A DNA stretch of 64,000 nt from Prunus persica (GCF_000346465.2 NC_034011.1:16533213-16597212); one strand, 5' to 3'. Shown: positions 33,839 through 46,752, counted from the first letter of the stretch. Program-made: numbers and translations. Notes: a model not told the origin generated them from the letters alone.

Positions 33839-35789
33839 CTTTCCTCCTTATCAAGGTCTAAAATATCGATGATATCGGAAATATCAGTAGTCCAAAAATA
33901 TGGAAATTTCGATGGAAATATCGGGATATTATCGATATCGATAAAAATTGAATAAAAACCATGGAAATTGTAAGAAAAACTTGAAAATTTTTATTGAAAC
34001 TTTGGAGAATGTCTATTTAGTCAATTATCTATGAGTTTATCACAAAAAATTAGAAGGAAATGCATTGCATGATGGATTTAACTAATTTAAGTTGATTATA
34101 CAGCAAGCGGGCAAACACTATGAGTGTAAAAAATATGTAATAATTAATGAAAAAAGATTAAATACACCGTAATCATTCATATATAATGATTTACTATAAT
34201 ATTTTACACTTTATACATTGCATGGTAAGATACATGAATGATTTAGTACCACATAGAGTTCCTACGAGGTTCAAATTTTTCACTATCTTCATCATCTCTA
34301 TGTGTAGAGTAAGTGTATTATGAAGAGTAGTCATCAAATGATAAATCCCCAAAATAGTTTTGCATGTAATTGTTAACATACCACCCATATAAATATAAAT
34401 ATTTTAGTATATTATTACAAAAACATAAGTGATATGGTGTTTAAGGTGTTGGAGGAGTAAAATGGGAGGGGTTCATATCCCCTTTGTGCTTTTTTCTCCC
34501 CTTTTTCCCTTTTTTTTTATTTTTTTATTTTTATTAAAACTTTTTTTTTCCTTCACATCGATATTTTTGATATTTTCGATATTTTAGCGATATTACACCG
34601 ATATTTTGACAAAATATTGCTGAAATATGAGCGAAATTATCGACATCGATATTTTCCGATATTATCGTCGATATTGTCGATATTTATACGATATGTATAT
34701 GGATATGTTCCGAAATATCCGTGATTCAAAAAAATCGAAATATCCTCGATATTTCCTCGATATTATCGATATTTCAGACTATGCTCCTCATACATACCTT
34801 GTTGTCTTCTTCGAAATTTCAGAAAAAATATCAGAATTTAAACTCTTCTGAAATTTTCAAATGGGTTCCATAAGTATTAACAAACTTGATTTACCACAAA
34901 AAAGGAGAAAAATAGAAACTTTGAAAGACTTCAATTTTAAGGGAGGAAAAGAGAACCTTTGAAAGCCTTAAATTTTGACTAACAGCAGAGCATGAAGCTT
35001 CTGTTTCTCTGTTATCACATGGAAAAAAAACAGAAAAAAGACTTGAAGTATTGAACCAAAACAGAAGACGTCCATAAGTACCTATCTCTTTCAATCTCTC
35101 TTACTTGCATTGCAAGTGTGGTCTCATTGTGATGTACAAATACTGAAGCCTTTGTTGCAATATCACAAAATTGAACCAAAAAGAACTCTTCTCACTGTAA
35201 GCTATGTGCTGTCCCCATCAAAATTAGTAGCATGTGATGAAGCCATCGTGTGGTATATCGTCGATGTTTGTTATGACTGGTGTACCAACCACAAGATGAG
35301 AGAGAATTTGGCGATTGAGGAAATTGTTTGGGAGTGGGGGAAGAGAGACATACTAATACACAGTACTGATGTTCTTTTTCTGTTCAATCCAGCCGTGAAA
35401 GATGCGGGCAGGTCAGAATTGAAAGCAATATAGAGAGTAAAAGGTGGGGAAGATGAAAGGGCTTGAACACTTTTCTGGGTTAGAGCATCGTAATTAAAAG
35501 ACAATGAAAAGAGAATTATTGGAAGTGTATTGCGTATGTGGGTGGGGCTAAGACTACCATCTACTTCATCATTACCAGAAAGCCACCGGAACAATTTTTA
35601 CAGAAAAAAAAGGAGAAGAAGAAGAGTTTCAAAAACACACACACACACACTCGAGTATTAACTACTGATATTCCCAATGCATATAATTAAAGAAATACAA
35701 ACTAATTTGCCATTTTAAGTCCTTTCTTAACCATTGAAAGTGCCTAAATCTAATGGCTTAAAATGTGTGTCCAAATGTGTGGCCTGACA
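33587..35789. mobile_element. Long TIR-bounded element of unknown superfamily
   Basis: The left end (GGGTCAGGATTGGGAGACACACA..CCACACATTTTGACACA, then TTTAGCCTTTAGATCTAAG) is matched in reverse by the right end, where the minus strand reads TGTCAGGCCACACATTTGGACACA, then TTAAGCCATTAGATTTAGG and CAATGGTTAAGAAA. TA-rich sequence on the left and TAT on the right allow a TA duplication. The interior is non-coding, has a CT/AC microsatellite (33789-33838), and contains another element at 33854-34781. The right half (34800-35600) shows no gene. Confidence 0.5.
33854..34781. mobile_element. CGATAT-rich TIR element nested in the above
   Basis: The left end AGGTCTAAAATATCGATGAT and the right end (minus strand AGTCTGAAATATCGATAATA) are inverted matches, and both subterminal regions are packed with CGATAT/TATCGA words. 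It is about 930 bp and non-coding. The partial copy at 9457-9713 starts at the same base, which supports the left boundary. Confidence 0.6.
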
Positions 35790-36460
35790 TATCAATCGGT
35801 ACCCAAAATTAGTGCACTATATTGGTGTCAAAAATTTAGCATATTAAGTTGGTATCTGTAGCATTACGGACGATATTATATCATTGAATCTAACATATGT
35901 GACAGAGACTAGAAATTCCACGTGTCAAGTCCACACTGAAGCAGACCTATAATTCTAGGAGAGGTGCCAACATCAGTCGGGTGCGTGCGTGACTGAACGC
36001 CATTGACTTGTGTGGGCCCCACTACAAGCGTCGTACAAATCAACGGCTAGCATTCGTTTACCATATAGCCAGCAAGTCAACCATAGATAATACAGCAAGA
36101 AAGGATAATAATATCCGAATGAATTACAACGAAATCTGTGATGATATCATATTACAGACAAGACAATTGTGCTTCCACTTGATGGATCTCTTCTATCATT
36201 CGAGACCTAATGTGATAATAGAACTTGAAAATCATTTCATCAATTGATTTGTACACAAATATCACAACAGTGAAGAAATATTAGTAAAAATTAGCTTACA
36301 AAGAAATTTAAAGCTCAAAACTTAATCTGATATGGTTTGCACACACAGGGAAACAAGAAAATGGAAAAAGATGAACAAAATCCGTAGTAGTGTAAGTAAA
36401 TGTTCACACATACAAGGTGAATCGAATCATGTACCGGTGGGGGAGGATTATAACACAGCA

Positions 36461-38435
36461 TCAGTCATCATAGGATGAGTGAGGAGCAGCTGTGCATCCA
36501 GGGTCAAAGGGATCTTCAGATCCACAACAATGCCAGTATTGAACAACTTTTCCAGAGTCAGGAGTGTTCATGGTGCCCCCAGTGTGCACACTCTCAAACT
36601 TCCTCTTTGTTTCTCCTAAGGGAGCACAGGTGTTAAAAGCACTATACCAGAAAACCAAAACATCTGGAATGAAAGATATAACACACTGAACGTGATACTA
36701 GGAACTATGGGGAAATGAATAAGTAAATAAACATGACATTAATAACTATAACAGAGTTCAAACAAGGTATTTTAAAATGAAATTAAAGCTTCATCATATC
36801 TTTGGGCATCAATGTAATACGATCTAAGTGACGTAACCATATAAACTATACTCCTTTCATGGACCCAAAACAAAAAAAAAACTTCAGTTGCAACTGATAC
36901 AAAATAGCACAAAGTAAATTTTGAGCAATATGCAGACAGTACTGAAAGAAAAACACTCCTTGTCAACTCCTTCCATTTCTCAAGCAGATAAAACTGAGCT
37001 TAAGAGGAATAAGTCCCTTTCTATTCTGTCTGAGTTTAAGCAGAAAGTAAAAACAAAAAAAAAAGGCATTGCTTTTGACATGCACTCTTTTATTTGTTTA
37101 TAAACTTTCTATATATATATAGATACATATGGATATACAAACAAGTTGCTTTCTCATGCATTGCCTTTTAGATATGGAAGAGCCACTGATTCATGAAAAG
37201 AAAAATGCAGAAACATAGCCTTCACTTCAATTATCTAAACTCAGTCAGCCACATTGAATAACATCTTTAAATATAGACAAGACCTCGAGATTCTTTCTCC
37301 CTACGTTCAGTTAACTTTTGCTAACCAGTTCAATTATTCCTTACTCATTACTTTTGAAAAAGCAAGACCGCTGACGAATTTCTCCGAATTGGATATATCC
37401 TTGAAACCCCAAAACCACAATCCACAAGCTAATAATATTATTTCACTGCAGGAATGATGATAACGATTATATTTAAGCAACATTGAAACTCTACATATTC
37501 CCTTCCAACTGTTTGAGAGTTATGTCTCCCATAACCTTTCCCCTATGTATTCCTTTCCACCCTCAAGAAGAAGCCTTCTTGAAAAACGATCATGCTTAAG
37601 ATTTTCAGTGATCCGAAATATTTACAAACGGATGCCTTTTCCCATCTTATAGCAAAATGAATCACAAATTGTTGATTATGTTTGATTACTGTGCCCAAGA
37701 GGGTTTGCTGATTAGCCTACAGCAAAAATCTTGGCCGAAATGCAAACTACAAACCAATGCAAATTCACAACTGTTTCGTCCTCCTCGAAGAATGCAGGTG
37801 AAAATTTACAAGTAATGCATTTCCAAGAAATTGACAAACATGAATCGCCCAAAACCCATTAGCACTGCATAATAGCTGAAAGTTCACAAGTCCCACATGC
37901 ATAAACACAAACACAGGAACTCACTCACAAGAATTTCGAATTCAATGGCAGGTAAGTTTCGAATTCAGCGAGTATGTGCACATAGAATTGAATACTCAAA
38001 CTTAGGAAGCCACAATATTCAAACATGAGTATGCTTATAATATTTCTGGGCTCATAAAGCCCAGAAATTTTGGTTAACTTCATTCAAAGCCAAGCTAATC
38101 AGCAAGAAAACAGAGATTAAGACCCTTTGGCTTTAAAATGTCATTCAACAAGAACATATACAATTCATGAAAACCATTAAATCTAATTTCATACAAGAAA
38201 GAAGAGAAGGCAGAAATCAGCTACCTCCGAAATGAGCTGTGTGAAAGCGACAAGCCCGGGGGTTATTGATGGAAGGGTCGAATTGGGTTTTGCAATTCTT
38301 GCAAGTCCTGAGGATTATTTCATTGCTAGGCGTCGCTGAGCATCGAAATGCAGCCAATCTCAATGTGTGTTTTGGCTTCTGATGAAGAGAAAGCAAAGGA
38401 CTCGGTGAATGAGCAAAACCCAAAGCCAAAGCCAT
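36461..38435 (-). CDS. Small CHORD-like zinc-binding protein, plastid leader
   Basis: Exon 1 is 38225-38435 and exon 2 is 36461-36615, with a 1.6-kb intron; the phase fits (GGA split G|GA) and the product is 121 residues. The first ~40 residues look like a plastid transit peptide (MALALGFAHSPSPLLSLHQK). The rest carries a CHORD-like ligand set: CKNCKTQF, then PRACRFHTAHFGG, then QYWHCCGSEDPFDPGC. CHORD domains bind two zinc ions and mediate protein contacts. This protein has only one such unit. An in-frame ATG at 38489 would lengthen the leader by 18 residues; the downstream ATG is preferred because it gives a normal transit peptide. Function unknown. Confidence 0.78.
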
Positions 38436-38788
38436 CACAACTTCACAACCCACAAAACAATTACCACCTTCTCCAGTATTAAAAATCATCCAAAAATGAT
38501 TGTGAAGAACGGGTCGGGTCAGTGTCGGGTCGGGCCTTCGGGTCGATCTGGAGTCTGGGACTGGGTTCCCTTGTCACCATTTATCACACTGACACAGTGA
38601 CAGTGACACAGTCACGGACTAGAGGTTAAAGGACTACAATGCCCTCTCATTTCTTCTTCTGCAGGTGGTTTCGTTTCGTTTGCAATCCCTCCCTAGAACC
38701 CGAGGGTTTCCAATTTCCACTTCCTATTTGGTACCAAAATTCAGTTTCGACTCAGATAGTAAATTGTGTAGAAATTGAGCTTTAGAAA
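38436..38788. promoter_or_regulatory. Shared promoter between divergent genes
   Basis: Only 353 bp separate the start codons of the CHORD-like gene (-) and the EAF gene (+). The segment contains a GGGTCGGGTC/GGGTCGGGCC cluster (38509-38537), repeated CACAGTGACA words (38583-38612), and a pyrimidine-rich leader before the EAF ATG. No clear TATA box is seen on either side, typical of housekeeping bidirectional promoters. Confidence 0.65.
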
Positions 38789-41467
38789 ATGGCTAAAAAT
38801 CGGAAGAACAACGATAACGATGAACCAAACACTGCTCCAGAGCCTGACCAATGGTACAACCTATCCCTAGGTTCCTCCTTTGTGGATCACCGTCCCTCCC
38901 CAAAATTCTGTACTTTACGTTGTAAGTCTCAGTATCCTATAAATTTTTTGTGGGTTCTGTTTGTCTGCCCAGAAAACTGAGGAAAATGAAAGCTTTCGGA
39001 GTATCATATATGAATTATGATTAGTCTGTTATGAAAGAAAATCTAAATATAAAGCTTTTCAAGTCTTTAATTGTGTAAACTTGTTTTGTTTTTAATTTGC
39101 ACCATCCAAAACTTGTGAAATTAGAAACTTATACTATCACTTAGTTGTTCTTTGATTTGAACTTCTCTGCTACCAATAGAGAGTCATGATGTCAAACTTT
39201 GTACCAAGTTTGTTACTTTATTTTCTTTTTCTTTTTTCAGATGAATTTAAACCAGCTTCAATTGATAAGAATCAACCTGGTTCGTTCCACAAGAGCAAGG
39301 ACAACAGGGTTACAGTTGAGTTTCACAACAACCAACAAGGAAAACCCAAGGTTACTTTTGAAGGTGTCAGTGAGGATTACAAGGAGCATGATGCTGTTTT
39401 GTTCTTTGATGGTGAGAGTTTTCGGTTGGAGAGGTTGCACCGAGCAGTGAAGCGGTTGAGACATCTAAGGCTGCCTGGTGAATCTGCAGCTCCAGCAGCC
39501 TCAGTCACGAGTACATCAATTTCAGCACTGGAATCTTATTCTCCACCATCTGGTGGAAAAGGAGCAAAGCTTCAGTCTTTGAACAAGGATGTTCTTCCTC
39601 ATATGCCGGTAAGTTGCATTGATTTTATTATCATTCATATCTGTTGAATGAAGAAAGAAGGCTGAAGTGTGATCTGTCTCAAAACAGGGATAATTGTATG
39701 TGTAATTGCATACGCATTGCATATCCAGGGATATTGATTGACTTTGCAGTAGAGTATTTGATCTTGTGATACAATCTATGAAACCTGAGTAGAGTTAAGG
39801 TCAGGGCTTGCAATATCTGAGATTTAAACCAATTTTTGCGTCATATAATTTATGTTTCACCACCACAACCAGAATACTGAATATCAGAGATCTGCCTATG
39901 CTGGCACATGTGGTTTGTGTGCCCGGTCTTTGTTGCTTGCACTAATCAGTCACAATCACCTCCTTATGAATGGGAGCGGTAGCAATATGAAACTCATACC
40001 CCTCACTATTATTATTTTGCACATCATGGAATCAAATGAAATCTTGCGTCTTTGTTGTACTTTGTATTTTCTTTTTGCTGTCTATGGGGCTGAATTCATC
40101 TTCTTGGTGTGCTAACTGCTATTATCATATCTAGAGAAAGTTGCCCATATCCTTCTGTTCTGCTTCACTTATAACCTGAAGTATTGAATGCTGCAAATTT
40201 TTTTCCCTTTTGTTAAATAGAATTGTGAAAGAATTGGATTTGTTAAATAGCATGAACATCTCTTTCTGATTGCACATTCCTTACAGGAATTCTTACAATT
40301 ATATGATGATTCAAACTTCTTGCTTACATGTAATTGTACAGGTGGAGGTGAAAGGAATTGATATCAACAACTCAGAGAGCATAGGTACATGTGTTCTTAA
40401 ACCCCTGTTTGTTCTATGGTAATTTTGTTATTCTGCATTATATGATGCAATCTTCTAATGTTTGACCTTCATGACTGGATTTCTTCAAATTCAAATAATA
40501 ATGTCATAATGGTACTTATTTTTCACAAAATAAGATGATACATGTAAGTAACAGATGCATGATGACCGTCAACTTTCTTTCGCTATCCTGCGCCAGGTGG
40601 AGCCTTTTAATGAGAAAGTTGTTCTTATTAGCTTAAAACGTTTTTCTGTGCAAAATACACTGCCTTCAGAGAACATGTGATTATATAAATCATCCTTCTT
40701 TTTTATACTTTTTATTTTCAATTTGAAGTTGAACAGAAAAGTTGAATTTGTAAAATTAAATGTTGATAAAAATAAAATAAAATTGTAGTTGCATATACTG
40801 CAATAAAAATCAATGGTAGTTTGATTTTTTTTCTTTGGTATTTTGGTGTTCTGAATTGACTTTTGATGATTAAACAGATGGACTTACATTAAATGCCTTA
40901 ATTATTGCAGTTTTTTAATCTAGCTTTTAAAAAAAAAAAAACATGTTGATACTTTTTATAATCTTCTTTCTAGCCCCAGGCCCAACATCTGAAGCTGACA
41001 AGGATTTTGATTGTCCACCTTCCTTACCAAATCCACCAGCTGCATCTCCTGATGCAGAACCTAGAAGTGATGAGATGGATGAAGAAGTAGATGTTGTCAT
41101 TGATGATGATGATGATGATGATGTTGTTGTGAATGAAACAACTGGGAAAGGAAAGTCTCCTGTAAATGAATTTCACACTGGCATTGACATTAACATACCT
41201 CATCCAGGTGATCTGGATGATGAGATTGCTGATGTAGATGTAGATGATGTGGTGGATAATGTCCCAAATGCTGCAGAAGCCCTTAGAGCTCAAGTGAATG
41301 CTGAGGTGGGAGGGAAGCAGACTTCAAGCTCTAGTGATAGTAGTGGGAGTGAGAGTAGTGGGAGTGAAAGCGGCAGTGGAAGTGGCAGTGGAAGTGAAAG
41401 CGAGAGTGCGAGTAGCAGCAGTGATACTGAAAGCAGTGAAGGTGGTGACTCAGTAAATTCTATCTAG
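38789..41467 (+). CDS. EAF: ELL-associated factor (EAF) family protein
   Basis: Four exons, 38789-38921, 39241-39608, 40342-40384 and 40974-41467, give 345 residues. All junctions are GT..AG and the phases fit. EAF proteins pair with ELL to stimulate RNA polymerase II elongation in the nucleus. The N-terminal EAF domain (about 19-115) has WYNLSLGSSF, an FKPASIDKNQPGSFH stretch, and GKPKVTFEG..EDYKEHDAVLFFDG, followed by the basic FRLERLHRAVKRLRHLR. The C-terminal part is acidic (an Asp tract encoded by GAT repeats near 41100) and ends in a Ser/Gly/Glu-rich tail of about 60 residues, as in other EAF proteins with a transactivation tail. The third exon is a 43-base micro-exon, which gene finders could easily miss. 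Confidence 0.9.
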
Positions 41468-41935
41468 TTATAAAGACCTTACGTAGCAAAGTAGTAAGTA
41501 CATAACATAGCTAGCATTAATGTGATTCTCCATGGAAAAATGCTCCTCGGAAGTAGTAGGTACAAAATGATGCAAACATGTCTCACTCTTGCTACTAGGG
41601 TGAAAATTTGATTGAAAGCTTGGTAATTGTGTACATCTAGACCACCATCTGGTACAGCAGAGATCCCATGTGAGGGTCTCTTCTCCAATTTGGTTGACAT
41701 TCTTGAGTAGATCTAACAATTTGATAGGAGATTGACCAAGTAAACTGTATTGTAAATTATGTAGATTGCACTACTTTTTATGATGTATCTAATACCAAGG
41801 GACATGGTCTCGGAGGACAAAAACTGATGGATTGTAATGTTTATTAGCATCTATTTTATTCACTATTTTACTGCCTTCGAATTTTCGATGTGTCTAATCA
41901 CATTTGAAACAAAGTGTTGAAATAAAAAAATTCAT
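41468..41935 (+). other. EAF 3'-UTR and flank
   Basis: Probable 3'-UTR. A/T-rich signals near 41745-41780 could serve polyadenylation. Antisense open frames here have no protein features. Confidence 0.4.
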
Positions 41936-44900
41936 TGACAGCAAATTAAATATTGGTCCAAGTTTAAAGAAGTTGGGCTCATAGCTAAAATGGTTTTGTG
42001 GACTTATTGCTAAATTGGTTTAGGCCCAAATGAATTAATATTAATATTTTTACAAAGAAAATATTAACGTACTGAAAGCAGTATTAGAACATGTACATTG
42101 AGGGGGTGACTGTAATGGGAAATTACTCTCACCCACACAGTACGTGAGGCCATAACTGGCTCCACTCTATCAGTTCCTCTAAGTCTATAAAAAGGGATTA
42201 AAGGAGGCAAAGAACACATAATAAAAAAAGCACCAAACTGCTGAAGAAATACACAAAGAAAAAAACACCCAACTGCTGCAGAAATACATAGAAGAAAAAA
42301 AGAAACACCGAACTACTGCAGAAATCCAAAGAATAGAAGCAAGCAAAAGAGATACGAAGCTTTGTCACAATACCACTAAGAAGGTATAAACAAATTCATT
42401 TAAGTATCCTTTATGAACAACTGACTTGCAGGTAAAAAAATATGTATGTGAGGCCATTGTACAGAAGCCTGAACTTCCTCCATGTTTGATATCAAGAAAT
42501 GTATCATATCAACAGAGACCTCAGCAGAGGAAAAATGTGAACAAATCCTCCCAAATTGGCAATAATTATGCTACTTACACAAAGAGAGCTCTCACAAGGA
42601 CCTCTCTGTTGTGAATTACAGATGGGCTTCTGCAAGAACCCCACTGTACAAGTGTTGTGAACCCCTTGTGAGTGTCCATAGGCACATTGTGGTACTCAGA
42701 GAAGACCTTGCGAGTGTTCTTGAGTACCAAAAACAAAAAAAATCAACAGTTCAGACGCTTTGTTACATGCTCAACCCACCTTCAGCAGAGCGAAATTCCA
42801 AATCTGCAGTTTGGAGAAAGAACAGGTAGCAAAACGTGCTGCAAATGGAGAAAATGAATAACTCTATTTTAATCTCACCCATTGGCATAAACAGAAGAAA
42901 ATATATTAAAGGAGATGCAGAAATTACTGAGTGCCAGAAAGCTTACAAAAGCTGATGATTCACACCCATGTTCTGTGCTTCAAAATTTGCCAACAAAGAA
43001 AAAATCCCCAGCCAGACAGCCCAAGAAAATTATTAAGCCAGCACTCCTCTGTAGCAAATTGCAAATATCATAAAAGCTTCTCACTTTGTTGCTGGCAAAA
43101 CATGAAGCAACTGAGACAAAGCAAAGCCAACATCTCAATTGGCAGTATGATGGCCCTCTCAAATGATGTGAGTCTACAAAGGGAAATATGCAAAGCCTTA
43201 GAAATTCCAATCAAGTTGGAAAGAAAAGAAGGCACAAAGCATCAGCAAGCAAAAGAAAAAATGGCTCACCAAGAAGCCTCCTGTGTTGGGGCTATTGAAG
43301 AACCCAAATGCAACATAAGCCAAGAACAAAGAAAGCCTTCTTGTCAAGTCAATACAAAACCAAAGATGAGTATTTTTTTTATTATCCAAAGGACTCTAAA
43401 CACATAATGGGTAAAGACAAAACCCATTTTGGTGGAAGTCTGCCACAAGTACATAGGAAACAACAAAAAGCCAAAAAAAGGTCAAGCATGGATTCGTGGC
43501 TGAACTTTGAGATTAAAAAATGGGAGAAGGTTCAGCTATGAAGTTGGTACTGCCAAACTCAACAAAATACACAAATAGCTCTTTGGCTTGTGCATGTTGT
43601 GTTAGGCAAAGAAACCCAATTCGTGTTGCACATAAGGAAAAGAAAGAAGAAATGGCTTACAGGACCTACTCTAAAATAAAAGAGGGTTGAGGTTATGTTA
43701 TTGTGTCAGAACAAAAAAAACACAGAGTTGGGAAGGCCAAGGAGAGACCAGCAAAAACAAGGAAGATGAAAAGAAACAAAAAGACAAAAAGAAGAAAAGT
43801 AGCAAATAAAGAATAATAAGCTCTGTACTTCTTTTTGGTTCAAAAGCTCTATATTTCTTTTGACAAACAAACGATGCCTTTCAAGTTCCCAGACTTTAAA
43901 CTAATAATTTAATAGGCTATAAGGTCTAATTCTGACAGAAAGGAGCAAAGGAAAGGACCAACCTTGTTTTGATATCTCTTTGGTTTTGGCGTTCCAAACT
44001 CAAAGCTCTGAAGTGATTATGGCTAGCGGGTAGCTGAAGAGATATAGAAATTGGTCCAGTTTGAGTTTAATTTAAACTACTCCGGATAAAGATGAGAGTG
44101 ACTCAGTTTGGATTAATCTCTACTACTCCAAATAGATATCGGTTTCAAATGCAGTTGGCTCTCAAAGCCTCTCTGATGTGGGCTTTTTGTTTATGGGACA
44201 ACTAATGAAAATGTCAAGACCTGAAAACAAATTGATGGGTTGACAAAATAAATTACCCATTAACTCTCAAAAGCCCAAAATATTTTATAGGTGGTCCAAA
44301 TAAATTATGTGGTTCATGGATTAATCCTTAAAAACCATATGTGAGTAAATTAATGGGCTCTTTAAAATGCCTTTTAATTTTCTTTGGACATTAACAATAA
44401 AGATGGTACAAAACCATTCCAAATTTTCTCATGGGTCATCTACCCTGCAAATTTCAATGAGATCAAATTCAAATCTCTCAAATATACAAATTCTTTCAAA
44501 GGGCCATTTATTCTTTGAAAGTCCAACCAAATATTCTGAACTACGTCCGGTTTGATTCCGCCAAGGATACGTAGGCAATTTGGAAATTCAATCCAGATAC
44601 GACTGCAAGCCCAAACAGAATCCATAGTGTCCTTAACCAAATTCGCCCCAAACACTTTTCCAACCACATTCATCCAAATTCCATAAAATATTTCTCATAC
44701 CACAAATTCTTTCAAGGGGTCATTCATTCCTTGAAAGTCCAATCAAATTATGTGAGAACTACAAAAGGCTTGATCCCTAAAATGGGGTATGTAGGTAGTC
44801 TAAGGTTCCTTGGATGCAGCCGTAACATCAAGTAAATTCCATTATTTATTTCATTCTTCATATTGGAATCAAAGGGTTTTCTCTTTCCAAAAAGATTATA

Positions 44901-45060
44901 ATTAAGAGATATTTTTATCTTGAATGAATCGTACTCAATTAAACAATAAAAACTCTTATTTATAAATAAGAGTGAGATTATGTTCAGTGAATTTTTAATT
45001 ACTTTATTACATTTTTTATCTAACACAAAGTATTTGAATGGGGCTGCAATTTATTCATCC
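41936..45060. mobile_element. Probable degenerate LTR-retroelement-derived region
   Basis: No gene is recognisable in 3 kb. It contains a TATA-like TCTATAAAAAGGG (42184-42196) followed by three ~41-bp tandem units (42225-42330, CACC(C/A)AACTGCTG.AGAAATACA). A pair of ~210-bp diverged repeats near 44490-44590 and 44700-44800 shares ATTC.TTGAAAGTCCAA and GATACGTAGGC-type words. The phrase GAACTACGTCCGGTTTGATTCC..AAGGATACGTAGGC is familiar from LTR and leader regions of plant LTR retrotransposons. Ends and superfamily are not determined. Confidence 0.35.
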
Positions 45061-45293
45061 GACCTTTTTTTAACATGAATATGTTGACTGGGTATGCCTG
45101 TGCCATACCAGCTGCATCTCTTTAGACGAAAAGTAAAAAGACATGTTTGATGGATCACAGAATTCATTGAGAGCTCAAGACTTGAGTAATTTAAATTATG
45201 TTTGTAAATTAAATCTCGTAGGCTGCTAAGATGGTGGAAATACATTGCAATGTTCTTTACTATCTTTGCATCGGTATAGGGAAGTCCTTCTAA

Positions 45294-45721
45294 GAGCAAC
45301 TCCACTCATTTGCCCTTTACCATGGCAAGGGGGGGCTAGGGAAGCCACTATTCACGTGAATAGTTGCTGCCCTTGCAAAAGGTTGTGGTGTTTCCACCAA
45401 TTGCCATGGTAACAACTATTCACATGAGATATGAGGACAGAAATTTGTATAGAGTTTTGCTGTGGGAAGTGAAAACTACAACTAAGTATTTATTTATTTT
45501 TTAAATCTAAAATGTTTTGTATTTTTTGTAGATTTTTTTAAAATTTTTTTGTTGCTGATGTCATCGCTGACGTCAGCAAACTCGGACTGGAACAAAGGCA
45601 GATCTTGCCTGAGGGCTAGCCTGGTTTCGTGGGCCCCATCTCCTGCCAGGGCTAGCCCTTGCTGCTGGAAACAGGTTTTGGGCCTAAACCCCCCCAGCCC
45701 TTCTTACTGGAACTGCTGCTC
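45294..45721. mobile_element. Tourist-like MITE of the PIF/Harbinger superfamily
   Basis: A 428-bp element starts GAGCAACTCCACTC and ends with the complement of GAGCAGCAGTTCCAG. It is flanked on both sides by TAA (45291-45293 and 45722-45724), the classic Harbinger 3-bp duplication. Its left subterminal part (GGCAAGG and a palindromic CACTATTCACGTGAATAGT) matches the left end of the 60946-62571 element. Its right part (GACGTCAGC, GCCAGGGCTAGCCC) resembles the GC-rich end of the 3758-5171 element. There is no coding. Confidence 0.85.
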
Positions 45722-45804
45722 TAAGATGGGGGACACAATATATGGGAATGTTTTCTCTAGGTACCACAAGAGTAGTTTAGTAGCTCATGAAGCTCTGTTT
45801 GTCA

Positions 45805-46383
45805 AGGGATGGCAATTTTCTTTGCGGGTAAGGGTCTTCGTGGGAATTCGACCTTAATGAGTCGGGTATGAATGGTATGGGGATGGGTACGGAGAATTTT
45901 TTGGGTATGGTGTTAGGGAAGGGGCGGGGATGGTATTTTAATCCCCAACCCGAACCCTTCCCTTTTAGAGTATATATATTTTTTGTTTATATAAATATGC
46001 TATTAAAGTGATTGTACTGACTAAGTTTTATATTATTATATTATACACTTATATAATTTATTTATACAAATCTTAAGCCACACTACTTATTTATCTAGTT
46101 AACTTTCAATACATATATAAACATTCTTATATTGTCTAATAAATATATATCATATATATTTTCATTATTTTGCATAGGTATATATTTATTTCAACATAGT
46201 TATATATTGATTTTTTTCTTCCGTAACAAGGCTAGTAAGGGAACCCATTCCCCAACGAAGGTGGGGATGGGGAATTCCCGATATGAATATTGCAGATATG
46301 AAGGCGGGGATGGGAAAAAAAGCTTAACGGGGATAGGGATGAGAATGGCATACCCACCCCCGATTCGACCCATTGCCATCTCT
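45805..46383. mobile_element. Non-autonomous hAT-type element
   Basis: The ends are AGGGATGGCAATTTT and, inverted, AGAGATGGCAATGGG. Flanking 8-mers are GTTTGTCA (45797-45804) and ATTTGTCA (46384-46391), an 8-bp target duplication with one change, as for hAT transposons. Subterminal regions are full of GGGGATGGG/CGGGTA words, the usual hAT subterminal motif style. The centre is AT-rich and non-coding. Length is 579 bp. Confidence 0.82.
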
Positions 46384-46752
46384 ATTTGTCACAGCTAGAG
46401 ATATCGCTACTATTTAGTTCATGTCTGGGAGGAAAGCCACTGCTCTGCCATAAAATAAAATTAAAAAAATGATGCTTCTAACAAAAGCAACTAAGAACCG
46501 TTTATAAGCATAAGTTAAACTTCTTCAATGTGTTCAAAAGAGTTTATGTAATACTCCAACACAAACCAAAGACGTTTTAGTTGCATTAAAATTATTTGCC
46601 CGATAACAGAACAGTTTTACATGTTTCTTTCATCTAATCTAATTTATAAGCAGCACCGACGGTAGGGCATCAACAAAGGGCCGACTCAAATACATGCTAT
46701 GGAACTCAAATCCTCCAGGATAACTCATGGACAAATTTAACTCCATTGATAA
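46384..46752. other. 3' flank of the Cpn10 gene
   Basis: It probably includes the Cpn10 3'-UTR on the minus strand (about 46600-46752). No other gene is seen. Confidence 0.4.

Noticed and set aside
40943..40973. Alternative start of the last EAF exon at ATG 40943
   Set aside because: It is upstream of a clear acceptor (TTTCTAG) and gives a hydrophobic start foreign to the family; it is intronic.
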